From contig NZ_KE384526.1 in assembly GCF_000426445.1 (NCBI RefSeq), positions 605,213 through 669,212 on the forward strand: a stretch of 64,000 nt of DNA, given 5' to 3'. Position numbers and translations under genes: made by a program. This DNA comes from Brevibacterium album DSM 18261. Lineage in GTDB: Bacteria > Actinomycetota > Actinomycetes > Actinomycetales > Brevibacteriaceae. Below are positions 43,651-51,681 of the stretch, piece after piece; within the stretch, counting starts at the first letter, position 1; the number at the start of each line of letters is the position of its first letter. Below the pieces are notes generated by a model. That model worked only from the letters and a program-made list of their open reading frames with translations, was not told the DNA's origin and did no database searches.

Positions 43651-44851
43651 AGTCGTAGTACGCATCTAACCCGAAGAAGGGGAAGATGCTCTTACGGGTC
43701 GCCATGACGGCGCGGTCGATGTCCGCCTCGGGATCGTAGCCGTGCGACCAGGAGCGGAAGGAGCCGTCGAAGCCGTCTGTCATCACGAGCGGGGAGTCGC
43801 GCCCCACGAGCGATTCGGCGTACTTCCGCCAGCGCGAGGGCAGCTCGGAGAGCGGATCGATGTCCGCGCCCGCGGCGATCGCGATGAGCTGGGTCCACGC
43901 CCGCGGCACCACGTCGAGGATCGAGTACCCCCCTCCCCCGGTGGCGATCCAGCGGCCGTCGCACAGCTCCTCGGAGAAGCTCCGGGCCAGCAGCGCGGAC
44001 TCCCGCATCGCATCGACGCTGAGACGCAGGTGCGTGAGCGGATCGCTCCGGTGCCCGTCGCAGCCGTGCTGGGTGACGAGGATCTGCGGCTCGAAGCCGC
44101 GCAGCACCTGCGGGAGGACGGCGTCGATCGCGCGCAGCCAGTCCGGGTCGTCGGTGCGCGGAGGCAGGGCGACGTTCACGGCCGAGGCCGCCGCCTGCAT
44201 GCCCCCGATGTCATTGGCGAAGCCCGTCCCCGGGAAGAGGAAGCGGCCGTTCTCGTGGAACGAGACGGTGAGGACGCGCGGGTCGTCCCAGAAGAGAGTC
44301 TCCACACCGTCGCCGTGGTGCGCGTCGAAGTCCACGTAGGCGATCCGGTGATACCCGGCGTCCAGCAGCGTCGTGACGGTGGCGGCGACGTCGTTGTAGA
44401 CGCAGAACCCTGCCGCCCGGTCGCTCATCGCATGGTGCATCCCGCCGCAGAAGTTCACTGCGCGCAGGTAGCGCCCGCTCGCCACCGCCCGGCCCACCTC
44501 GACGCCCGCCTGGAAGATCCTGCCCGAGGCCTCGTGGATCCGCTCGAAGCGGGGAACGTCCTCGGTGCCCAGGCCCCACTCCCGCTGGAACTCCTCGTCG
44601 AGCGAGGCGGTGGTGCCCGCGTGCCTGACCGCAGCGATGAAGTCCCCGGTGTGGATGCGCCGCAGGAAGTCCTCGTCCACGTCCGGGATGTCCGAGACCG
44701 TGATCCGCGGGTGGTCGAACAGTCCGTACTCACCGGCGAGCTTGGCCGTGAGATCGAGCCGCATCGGGTGCATGGGGTGGCTCGGACCGAAGTCGTACTC
44801 GGTGAAGGCGTCTCCCCAGGCCACGAAGAGATCGAGATCACGGCTGCTCAT
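43649..44851 (-). CDS. Histone deacetylase family protein (AcuC-like)
   Basis: A 400-residue arginase/deacetylase-fold enzyme. Zinc and catalytic motifs are AVNFCGGMHHAMSDRAAGFCVYND (His pair), VDFDAHHGDGVE, SFHENGRFLFPGTG, VTQHGCDGHRSDPLTHL and ATGGGGYS. It resembles AcuC, which deacetylates acetyl-CoA synthetase in Bacillus; no acs or acuA gene is nearby, so the substrate is open. The start follows TAGAGT by 7 nt. Confidence 0.9.
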   Translation of the reverse strand: MSSRDLDLFVAWGDAFTEYDFGPSHPMHPMRLDLTAKLAGEYGLFDHPRITVSDIPDVDEDFLRRIHTGDFIAAVRHAGTTASLDEEFQREWGLGTEDVPRFERIHEASGRIFQAGVEVGRAVASGRYLRAVNFCGGMHHAMSDRAAGFCVYNDVAATVTTLLDAGYHRIAYVDFDAHHGDGVETLFWDDPRVLTVSFHENGRFLFPGTGFANDIGGMQAAASAVNVALPPRTDDPDWLRAIDAVLPQVLRGFEPQILVTQHGCDGHRSDPLTHLRLSVDAMRESALLARSFSEELCDGRWIATGGGGYSILDVVPRAWTQLIAIAAGADIDPLSELPSRWRKYAESLVGRDSPLVMTDGFDGSFRSWSHGYDPEADIDRAVMATRKSIFPFFGLDAYYD

Positions 44852-44864
44852 GGCCCCCACTCTA
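44852..44864 (-). promoter_or_regulatory. -10 box for leaderless deacetylase transcript
   Basis: TAGAGT (44864-44859) with seven nucleotides to the ATG at 44851 on the minus strand. Confidence 0.45.
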
Positions 44865-45025
44865 ACCGCACACGGCCGGCCCGGCTCGGCCTGCCTGAGG
44901 AGGCGAACGCGGCGCCCCTGCACTCGCATCCCGGGCTCAGCCCTCCTGCTGGCTGGTCACCCGGCAGAATCCAGGACGCGAGCGCCGGCCGAGTGCATTC
45001 GCGTCCTCGGCATTCCTGTCGCGGC

Positions 45026-45038
45026 TACGATGGGCCAC
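45026..45038 (+). promoter_or_regulatory. -10 box for leaderless trkH transcript
   Basis: TACGAT (45026-45031) lies seven nucleotides before GTG 45039. The in-frame ATG at 45030 overlaps the -10 box itself and therefore should not be the start if this promoter is used. Confidence 0.5.
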
Positions 45039-46424
45039 GTGAATCCCAAGGGAACCCGCCTGCGGCGGCTGATCAGGGGTCTGCGGGACTTCGTCGACGA
45101 CCTCGCGGGGACCAGTCCCGCGCGCCTCGCGATCGGGGCGTTCTGCCTCGTCGTCCTCGTGTTCGTGGTCCTGCTCTCCCTGCCCGTGTCCTATGAGGAC
45201 CCGGAGGAGCGCTCGCTGCCGAACGCGGTCTTCGTCGCCGTCTCCGCCGTCTCCGTCACAGGCCTGACTCCCGTCGAGACCCAGGACTACTGGTCCGACT
45301 TCGGCGTCGGCGTCATCATCCTGGGCATCCAGGTGGGCGGCCTCGGCATCCTCACCCTGGCCTCCCTCCTCGGCATGGCGATGTCGAAGCGGCTCGGCGT
45401 GCGCCAGCGCATGATCGCCGCCCAGGCCACCGGCACGTCCTCGCTCGGTCGCGTGGGCACGCTGCTCCGCGCGGTGTTCATCACCGTCCTCTCGGTCGAG
45501 GCCGTCATCGTCCTCCTGCTGCTGCCGCGCTTCCTCATGCGCGGGGAGTCCTGGCCGGACGCCCTGTGGCACGCGGTCTTCTATGCGATCTCGTCGTTCA
45601 ACAATGCCGGCTTCACCATCCACCCCGGCGGCATGGAGCACTTCGCCGACGACCCCTGGATCCTCCTGGTCATCGCGGCGAGCGTCTTCGTGGGTTCGCT
45701 GGGCTTCCCCGTCATCTTCATCATCGCCGTGTACTGGAACCGCCCCCGGCGCTGGGACCTCCACACGAAGCTCACGCTCACGACCTCGGCGATCCTCGTG
45801 CTCGCGGCGTTCGTGCTCCAGCTGGTCTTCGAGGCCGGCAACCCGCGCACCCTGGGCGGCAAGGACTGGGCGCAGACCGGCCTCGAGGCCCTGTTCATGG
45901 CGATCATGCCCCGCTCCGGCGGCTTCGCGACGATGGAGATGGCGGAGATGACCCAGGCCTCGCACCTCGTCTTCGATGTGCTGATGTTCATCGGCGGAGG
46001 CTCGTCCTCGACCGCCGGCGGGATCAAGGTGACCACGCTCGCGGTTCTCGTGCTCGCCGCCGTCGCGGAGGCCCGCGGGACGACGGACGCAACGGCTTTC
46101 GGCCGCCGCATCGCCCCCACCTCCGTGCGCCTGGCGGTGTCCGTCCTGCTCGCCGGCGCCTCGGTGGTCTTCGTGGGCACCATCGTCATGCTGACCCTCA
46201 CGGAGCATCCGCTCGACCTCGTGCTCTTCGAGGTCATCAGCGCCTTCGCCACGTGCGGGCTGACCTCGGGGGTGACCGCGGAGGCGCCGGACTCCGCCCT
46301 CTACGTGCTCTCCGTGCTCATGCTGGTGGGCCGCCTGGGGACGATCACGCTGGCGACGGCGCTCTCGCGCTATTCGCGCACCCGCCTGTACCGCTACCCC
46401 GAGGAGCGCCCCATCGTCGGCTGA
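45039..46424 (+). CDS. trkH: TrkH/KtrB-type potassium uptake protein
   Basis: A 461-residue membrane subunit of a Trk/Ktr K+ transporter. It shows the four P-loop pattern with selectivity glycines: VSVTGLTPVET, SSFNNAGFTIHP, PRSGGFATMEM and FATCGLTSG, each between helices M1 and M2. It needs an RCK subunit (trkA at 48026-48736), which gates the channel. Normally the two are adjacent; here 1.6 kb with an unrelated gene separates them. GTG at 45039 is preferred from promoter spacing. Confidence 0.94.
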   Translation: MNPKGTRLRRLIRGLRDFVDDLAGTSPARLAIGAFCLVVLVFVVLLSLPVSYEDPEERSLPNAVFVAVSAVSVTGLTPVETQDYWSDFGVGVIILGIQVGGLGILTLASLLGMAMSKRLGVRQRMIAAQATGTSSLGRVGTLLRAVFITVLSVEAVIVLLLLPRFLMRGESWPDALWHAVFYAISSFNNAGFTIHPGGMEHFADDPWILLVIAASVFVGSLGFPVIFIIAVYWNRPRRWDLHTKLTLTTSAILVLAAFVLQLVFEAGNPRTLGGKDWAQTGLEALFMAIMPRSGGFATMEMAEMTQASHLVFDVLMFIGGGSSSTAGGIKVTTLAVLVLAAVAEARGTTDATAFGRRIAPTSVRLAVSVLLAGASVVFVGTIVMLTLTEHPLDLVLFEVISAFATCGLTSGVTAEAPDSALYVLSVLMLVGRLGTITLATALSRYSRTRLYRYPEERPIVG

Positions 46425-46436
46425 GGTCCCGGGCCA

Positions 46437-46485
46437 CCAGGTCTCCCGAGCTGCCAGGTCCCCGAGCCGCCAGGTCCCGGAGCCG
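46437..46485. repeat. Three imperfect tandem copies of a 16-17-bp unit
   Basis: Units beginning CCAGGTC at 46437, 46454 and 46470, differing at a few positions, 13 bp after the trkH stop. Confidence 0.75.
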
Positions 46486-46625
46486 CACCACCCCTCAGCG
46501 GCGTGGGAACCGCACGCGGACGCCGGCAGCGCGACGGTTTCGCCGTGCGTCACACGGCAGGGCAGGAACCGGGTCGAGATGCGTCACTGCACCTGTGGAC
46601 CGTCGCGCAGCTCTCCACAGGAGGA

Positions 46626-47813
46626 ATGGTGCCCTGGACACAGCGGCACCGCTTCCCTTGGCTGACCGCCATGAGCACTCGATCTCCGTACGCAGAGTCC
46701 CCGCCTCACGGCCACGCCCCCGCACACCCCGTCGAGCACCCCGGCACCCCTCTGTCCGGGACACCTCCGACCGGCGCTTCACAGGTCCACGCAGGCGGGC
46801 GGCCGCAGCCGGTGCCGGAGCACCCCGAGGCCCCGCGTCCGCGCTCGGCCCGGCACCCCAGTCTGGGGACATGGAGCTGTCGGGAGAAGCAGATCCGGGT
46901 GCCCGTCCTCGTCACACCGCGCACTGCGGCCGCACACGGCCTCCCGCCCTCGGCGGTGCAGTCGCGTCCGCGCAGACGTCCGGTGGTCCGGGGCGTGTTC
47001 GCCCATCCCACGGCCACAGCCCTGATGGCGGTGCCCCTCTGGGAGGAGGACGACTGGGAGGAGATGCGCACCCGCGTCGCGGCACTTCAGCTCCGGAACC
47101 CCGGTCTGGTGCTCTCGCACCTCTCCGCCGCGCGCTTCTGCGGCTGGCCGGTGCCCGCCTCGGCGGACGAGAGGATCGACATCACGCCCATGCGGTCCCA
47201 CAGCCGCCTGCCCGGGTTCCGCGTCCACCATGTGAGGAGGGAGCTCGAGACCTGGCGTCTGTACGGCATCGCGGTCACCGCACCGGGGCAGACCCTGCGG
47301 CAGATCTCCCGGGCGCTCACCCGCAAGCAGCTCGTCGAGGTCCTCGACTGCCTCTGCGGTCCCTGGCACTCCGCCGCCTACACGACGCCCGAGGAGCTCG
47401 GACGGAAGCTGCCGGAGTGGCGCCGATTCAAGGGAAGGACCGCGCTGGGAGAGGCGCTGCAGCATGCCCGGGCGGGAGTGGGCTCGCCCCGGGAGACGCA
47501 CCTCCGGCTCACGATCACCGAGGTGGGCCTGCCCGAGCCCGTCGTCTCCCCTCCCGTCGATGTGGGCAGCGCGGTGTACCACCCGGACCTCGCATACCCC
47601 GAGCTCAAGATCGCGATCGAGTACGAGGGCGAGCACCACCGCACGGACCCTTGGCAGTGGGAGCACGACATCCGCCGCGAACGGGAGTTCGTCTCGCTGG
47701 GATGGACGTACATCCGCATTACGAAGACGACCTCGGACGCGCAGGCTGTGAGCCTGATCGCCCGTGCGCTCGCGGACCGCGGTGTCGCAGCGACCATCAC
47801 CCCTCCGGCCTGA
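46626..47813 (+). CDS. DUF559-like endonuclease-fold protein with AbiEi-type N-terminal region
   Basis: About 395 residues. The C-terminal 120 carry a PD-(D/E)XK-like core: SPRETHLR, then YHPDLAYPELKIAIEYEGEHH (Asp and Glu-x-Glu) and RREREFVSLGWTYIRITK. This is the Vsr/DUF559 type common in actinobacterial genomes, often with a helix-turn-helix N-terminus like AbiEi antitoxins; a weak match is seen at PRTAAAHGLPPSAVQ. The first 80 residues are Pro-rich. The role is unknown. The start is unsure: 46626 has AGGAGG one base away, and 46629 (GTG) and 46671 are alternatives. It separates trkH from trkA. Confidence 0.7.
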   Translation: MVPWTQRHRFPWLTAMSTRSPYAESPPHGHAPAHPVEHPGTPLSGTPPTGASQVHAGGRPQPVPEHPEAPRPRSARHPSLGTWSCREKQIRVPVLVTPRTAAAHGLPPSAVQSRPRRRPVVRGVFAHPTATALMAVPLWEEDDWEEMRTRVAALQLRNPGLVLSHLSAARFCGWPVPASADERIDITPMRSHSRLPGFRVHHVRRELETWRLYGIAVTAPGQTLRQISRALTRKQLVEVLDCLCGPWHSAAYTTPEELGRKLPEWRRFKGRTALGEALQHARAGVGSPRETHLRLTITEVGLPEPVVSPPVDVGSAVYHPDLAYPELKIAIEYEGEHHRTDPWQWEHDIRREREFVSLGWTYIRITKTTSDAQAVSLIARALADRGVAATITPPA

Positions 47814-47895
47814 GCGCCGCAGGGAGGCGGGCGGCACCCTGCGCACGCCGCACCCGCCTCCCCGCGCCAGCGCCAGCGCCAGCGCTTCGGGATCT

Positions 47896-47948
47896 TCGTC
47901 TGCCTTGCCAACGCGAAACGCCGGATTCCGCGTTCGCAGGGCAGACGA
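47896..47948. repeat. Palindromic element between DUF559-like gene and trkA
   Basis: 20-bp arms (47896-47915, 47929-47948) pair at 18 of 20 positions around a 13-nt loop. The layout equals the two menD elements although the sequence differs. It could be a terminator for the convergent genes or another palindromic repeat family. Confidence 0.75.
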
Positions 47949-48017
47949 CAACGGAGATGGGCGGCGGACTGAGCGGGCGACCCAGCACGGAGTCGGCAGA
48001 CGACAACGGGGATGGGC
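47941..48017. repeat. Direct repeat of 22 bp beside the palindrome
   Basis: GCAGACGACAACGG(A/G)GATGGGC occurs at 47941-47962, starting in the right arm of the palindrome, and at 47996-48017, ending 9 bp before the trkA stop; 21 of 22 bases match. Confidence 0.85.
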
Positions 48018-48025
48018 AGAACGCT

Positions 48026-48736
48026 CTACGGCCGGGCGTCGAAAGCCCCCAGCTGCTGGACGTTGCCCGCCACGATGAGCACGTCCTGGCTGCTCACCCG
48101 CGTTTCCGGCGCGGCATATGTGAAGTCCTTCCCCGGGGACTTGATGCCCACGACCGTCACCCCGTACTTGGCGCGGATGCCGGACTCCCCCAACGTCAGG
48201 CCGTGAATCTCCTTGGGCGCGCGCATCTTCACGACCGCGAAGTGACCGCCGTCGAACTCGATGTAGTCGAGCATCCGGGAGCTCACGAGGTGGGCCACCC
48301 GGTCGCCGGCCTCGGTCTCGGGGTACAGAACGTGCTCCGCGCCGATCCGCCGCAGGATCTTCCCGTGCGCGGCCGAGATCGCCTTCGCCCAGATCTGCTC
48401 CACGCCCAGGTCGATGAGGTTCGCGGTGGTGAGCACGCTCGCCTCGACGGAGGAGCCGATCCCCACGACTGCCGTGGAGAAGTCCCCCGCCCCGATCTGC
48501 TTGAGCGCGCTGATGTTCGTCGCGTCGGCCTCCACCACATGGGTGAGCGTGCCGGAGAACTCCTGCACGAGCTCGGGGCTGCGCTCGATCGCCATGACCT
48601 CGCGCCCCAGCCGCAGCAGCGTCCGCGCGGTGGACGAGCCGAATCTCCCCAGGCCCACCACGAGGACCGCCGAGTGCTCGTCGTCCTGTGTGGGCCGGGA
48701 CCGGCGCCGCTTCCGCTCAGCGCCCCACAGCGGCAC
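48026..48736 (-). CDS. trkA: TrkA/KtrA-type RCK potassium channel regulator
   Basis: A 236-residue cytoplasmic RCK protein: the Rossmann domain SAVLVVGLGRFGSSTARTLLRLG with E at the end of beta-2 (AIERSPELVQE), VEADATNISALKQIGAGDFSTAVVGIG, and the RCK-C domain from RAPKEIHGLTLGESGIRAKYGVTVVGI. It binds NAD(H)/ATP and gates TrkH. The GTG at 48736 has AGGAGG at ideal distance inside the end of proC (20-nt overlap), so proC and trkA are co-translated. Confidence 0.94.
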   Translation of the reverse strand: MPLWGAERKRRRSRPTQDDEHSAVLVVGLGRFGSSTARTLLRLGREVMAIERSPELVQEFSGTLTHVVEADATNISALKQIGAGDFSTAVVGIGSSVEASVLTTANLIDLGVEQIWAKAISAAHGKILRRIGAEHVLYPETEAGDRVAHLVSSRMLDYIEFDGGHFAVVKMRAPKEIHGLTLGESGIRAKYGVTVVGIKSPGKDFTYAAPETRVSSQDVLIVAGNVQQLGAFDARP

Positions 48737-49550
48737 GGTTCTCCTCCTCCATCTCCAGAGAGCGGTCCTCGGCGGCCTGCACCGCGCGTGCGACCAGCCC
48801 CGAGAGCCCCTCGGCGGCGAAGGAGTCCAGCGCCGCCGCGGTCGTCCCGCCCTTGCTGGTGACGGCCCTGCGCAGGGCGGCGGGATCGGGCGTGTCCGCG
48901 AGCAGGCGGCCCGCTCCCTCGGCCGTGGCGGCGACGGTGCGAGCGGCGACCTCGGGGTCGAGCCCGCGCTCCACCGCCGCAGTGACCAGGTGCTCGGCCA
49001 GCAGGAAGAAGTAGGCGACCCCGGAGCCGGAGATCGCCGTGAGCAGCGGCAGCTGTGCCTCCTCGACCGGCACCACGAGGCCCACCGGTTCCAGCAGGAC
49101 GGTGAGTGCCGCGACGCTCTCGGCGGAGGCGTCCGCGTCCGGGGCCAGCGAGATGACTCCGTGGCCCACCGCCGACGGCGTGTTCGGCATGATGCGGACG
49201 ACCGGGTGGTCCGGCACCGCGCGCCGGATCGTCCCGCTGTCCACGCCCGCGGCCATAGAGACGATGACGGCGCCGGGGGCCAGCACGTCCGCAACCCCGG
49301 CGAGCGTCTCCGAGAGCAGCCAGGGCTTCACTCCCGCGAAGACCAACTTCGCCCCCGCGACCGCCGTGCGGTTGGCGTCCGGGTCCGCCTCGAGTGCCAG
49401 CGCGCGGACCCCGGTCTCCGCCTCCAGGGCCTCCGCCGAGGCGGCCGAGCGGGTGGTGGCGATGACCTCGCCGGGGGGCTGTCCTCCCGCGAGGATCCCG
49501 CGCAGCAGCGCGCCGCCCATATTGCCTGTGCCGATGAACGCGATCGTCAT
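48717..49550 (-). CDS. proC: Pyrroline-5-carboxylate reductase
   Basis: The 277-residue enzyme makes proline from pyrroline-5-carboxylate with NAD(P)H. Motifs are IAFIGTGNMGGALLRGI (1-18), VFAGVKPWLL, VSMAAGV, VRIMPNTPSAVGHG and the C-terminal signature LTAISGSGVAYFFLLAEHL...TSKGGTTAAALDSF. The proline link to osmotic adaptation fits its coupling with trkA. The order ppx-TIM barrel-proC resembles Rv0496-Rv0500 in mycobacteria. Confidence 0.95.
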   Translation of the reverse strand: MTIAFIGTGNMGGALLRGILAGGQPPGEVIATTRSAASAEALEAETGVRALALEADPDANRTAVAGAKLVFAGVKPWLLSETLAGVADVLAPGAVIVSMAAGVDSGTIRRAVPDHPVVRIMPNTPSAVGHGVISLAPDADASAESVAALTVLLEPVGLVVPVEEAQLPLLTAISGSGVAYFFLLAEHLVTAAVERGLDPEVAARTVAATAEGAGRLLADTPDPAALRRAVTSKGGTTAAALDSFAAEGLSGLVARAVQAAEDRSLEMEEENRAAVGR

Positions 49551-49560
49551 GGCGTCGAGG

Positions 49561-50475
49561 CTACACGCTCGCGAGCCCCAGGTGCCTGCGCGCGAAGGCC
49601 AGGGACTCCGCGAGCATCGCATTGCGCGTGGACCGCCGCGCGGTGAAGCGGGTGTTGACCTCGACGACCACATCGCCGGCCCAGTCGTGCTTGGCGAGGT
49701 ACTGGAGCGTCTCCGCGACCGGCATCCGCCCCCGGCCCGGCACGAGGTGCTCGTCCGAGAGGGAGCCGGAGCCGTCGGTGAGGTGCACGTGCCGCAGCTT
49801 GGGGAACAGCGTCCGCACGGCGGCCAGCGCGTCCACGCCCGCGGTCGAGGCGTGGGAGAAGTCGAAGGTCACGTCGTCGTAGTCCTGGTGGGTGTTGTCC
49901 CAGTCCGGCGAGTAGACGAGCACCTCGCGGATGCCCGCGCGCCACGGATACATGTTCTCCACCGCGAGTGCGACGCCCGTCTCCTGCGCGATCTCGCGGA
50001 CCCCGGGGACGAACCGCCGCGCGTAGTCGCCCTGCCAGCGGAACGGCGGATGGAGCACCACGGTCTCCGCGCCCACGTCCTTGGCCAGCTGTGCGGTCAG
50101 CCGCAGCTTCTCCCAGTGGTCGCGGTGCATGACGCGGGGCAGGAAGAGGAGCGTGGGGGCGTGGATCGCCATGATCGGCAGACCGGTGGAGCGCACGAGC
50201 AGGCGCATGAGCTCCGGATTCTGCGTGTCCTCGCTGTTCGTGATCATCACCTCGACGCCGTCGTAGCCGAGGCGGGCGGCGGCGTCGAAGCACTCACGCA
50301 CCGTCATGGGGTAGACGGAGGAGGTGGAGAGTCCGATCCGGATGGGGTGCACGGAGCGATGCTCATCGGCCGCCGGGACGTTCTGGAGGTCGAGGACCTC
50401 CCGGTGGCGCAGGGAGTTCGCCCGCGCGGAGTTGGGGACCGTGAAGGGTCTGCGTCTGTGGCGGGGGCGGCTCAT
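49561..50475 (-). CDS. Sugar phosphate isomerase/epimerase-like TIM-barrel protein
   Basis: A 304-residue AP-endonuclease-2-type TIM barrel: IRIGLSTSSVYP, LGYDGVEVMI, AIHAPTLLF, LHPPFRWQGDYA, LAVENMYPWR, VTFDFSHAST and VHLTDGSGSLSDEHLVPGRG carry the expected His/Glu/Asp metal ligands. The substrate is unknown. It is the counterpart of Rv0498 by neighbourhood. The ATG at 50475 lies 10 bp after the ppx stop; a start about 40 codons downstream at a GTG (VHPIRIG) is possible, as no strong ribosome site supports either. Confidence 0.83.
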   Translation of the reverse strand: MSRPRHRRRPFTVPNSARANSLRHREVLDLQNVPAADEHRSVHPIRIGLSTSSVYPMTVRECFDAAARLGYDGVEVMITNSEDTQNPELMRLLVRSTGLPIMAIHAPTLLFLPRVMHRDHWEKLRLTAQLAKDVGAETVVLHPPFRWQGDYARRFVPGVREIAQETGVALAVENMYPWRAGIREVLVYSPDWDNTHQDYDDVTFDFSHASTAGVDALAAVRTLFPKLRHVHLTDGSGSLSDEHLVPGRGRMPVAETLQYLAKHDWAGDVVVEVNTRFTARRSTRNAMLAESLAFARRHLGLASV

Positions 50476-50485
50476 CGGGGATCAC

Positions 50486-51586
50486 TCACAGGAGGACGGC
50501 ACCGGATCCGGCGGTCGGGACGGCGGGACTGTGCGTCGCGGCAGAGCTGTGTGTCGCGGCTGCGGACACCGCGGTGGTCGGGAGGCGGGCCGCCGCGTCC
50601 GCATGCGCGCCGCCGAGCGCGCCCGGCAGCTCGCCCCGGGTCGGCGAGACCGTCTCCGAGGAGTCGAGGAGGTCGAGGCGGCGCATGATGATGCCCTCGC
50701 GCAGCGCCCACGGGGAGATGTGCATGGTGGAGACGTCGAACACCGTCATGGCGGCCTCTGCGACGATGGCACCTGCGAGCACCTGGCCGGCCCGCGCCTC
50801 CGAGACGCCCGGCAGCTGCGCGCGCTCCTCGGGCGTGCGCTGGATGAGCTCGTCGATGATGCCGGGCAGATCCCGCCGCTTGAGCGTGCGCGGGACGAAG
50901 ATGCCGGCGTTGCTGGGGGCCGCGCCCGCGATCCGGGCCAGCGAGCGGAAGGTCTTGGACGAGCCCACGACCTTGTCGCGGCGGCCCACCCGGTTGATCT
51001 GGCCGGCGATCCGGCCGACGGTGTAGCGCGCGTGCCGGCGGAGGCGGTCGACGTCCGCGAGGTCCGGCATGTCGCCGGCGAGGAAGTCCCGGTGCATCCG
51101 GCCGGCCCCGAGGGGCACGGACAGCGCGGCGTCCGGGTACTCGTCGCGCCCGGCCGCGATCTCCAGCGAGCCGCCGCCGATGTCGAGGAGGAGGATGCCG
51201 CCGGCGGACCAGCCGAACCAGCGGCGGACGGCGAGGAAGGTGATGCGGGCCTCGGCCTCGCCGCTCATGACGTTGAGGGCGACTCCGGTCTGCTCGTTGA
51301 TGAGCTGGATCGTCTCCTCGCCGTTGGGCGCGGAGCGGATGGCGGACGTGGCGAACGCGAGGATCTGCTCCGAGCCCTGGTTCTCCGCGATGGTGATCGC
51401 CTCGCGCACGAAGTCCACGAGCCGGTTCTGCCCGTAGGTCGAGATCGAACCGTCGTCCTTGAGGTACTCCGCGAGCCGCAGCACCTCCTTGTGGCTGGTG
51501 GCGGGCAGCGGCGGAGCGCCCACATGAGCATCGACCACCAGGAGGTGGACGCTGTTGGAACCGATGTCGAGGACTGCGAGGCGCAC
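50486..51586 (-). CDS. Exopolyphosphatase/guanosine pentaphosphatase family protein
   Basis: A 366-residue Ppx/GppA protein of the ASKHA fold: LAVLDIGSNSVHLLVVDAH (phosphate 1), FATSAIRSAPNGEET, GILLLDIGGGSLEIAAG (phosphate 2) and VGSSKTFRSLARIAG. It lacks the C-terminal HD-like domain of E. coli Ppx, like the short mycobacterial Ppx1. It degrades polyphosphate or pppGpp. The last 45 residues are low complexity. The GTG lies 6 nt after TACACT. Confidence 0.9.
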   Translation of the reverse strand: MRLAVLDIGSNSVHLLVVDAHVGAPPLPATSHKEVLRLAEYLKDDGSISTYGQNRLVDFVREAITIAENQGSEQILAFATSAIRSAPNGEETIQLINEQTGVALNVMSGEAEARITFLAVRRWFGWSAGGILLLDIGGGSLEIAAGRDEYPDAALSVPLGAGRMHRDFLAGDMPDLADVDRLRRHARYTVGRIAGQINRVGRRDKVVGSSKTFRSLARIAGAAPSNAGIFVPRTLKRRDLPGIIDELIQRTPEERAQLPGVSEARAGQVLAGAIVAEAAMTVFDVSTMHISPWALREGIIMRRLDLLDSSETVSPTRGELPGALGGAHADAAARLPTTAVSAAATHSSAATHSPAVPTAGSGAVLL

Positions 51587-51598
51587 ACCGCCAGTGTA
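51587..51598 (-). promoter_or_regulatory. -10 box for leaderless ppx transcript
   Basis: TACACT (51598-51593) with six nucleotides to the GTG at 51586; no Shine-Dalgarno sequence. It likely drives ppx-TIM-proC-trkA. Confidence 0.5.
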
Positions 51599-51681
51599 GT
51601 CCGGGAAGCGCCCGACCAGCGCACGGGACGCACACGGAATGCGCATGCGGCGCACAGCGCGGAGGGCCTAACCGGCTCGGC

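Noticed and set aside
44937-46553. A 538-codon frame antisense to trkH
   Set aside because: Low-complexity Arg/Glu/His/Asp composition opposite a well-conserved membrane protein gene; no start signals.
45566-48862. A 1,098-codon plus-strand open frame
   Set aside because: It lies across trkH, the DUF559-like gene and antisense to trkA/proC in other frames. Its product is Arg/Pro/Ala-rich with no domain, which is typical of long spurious frames in G+C-rich DNA.
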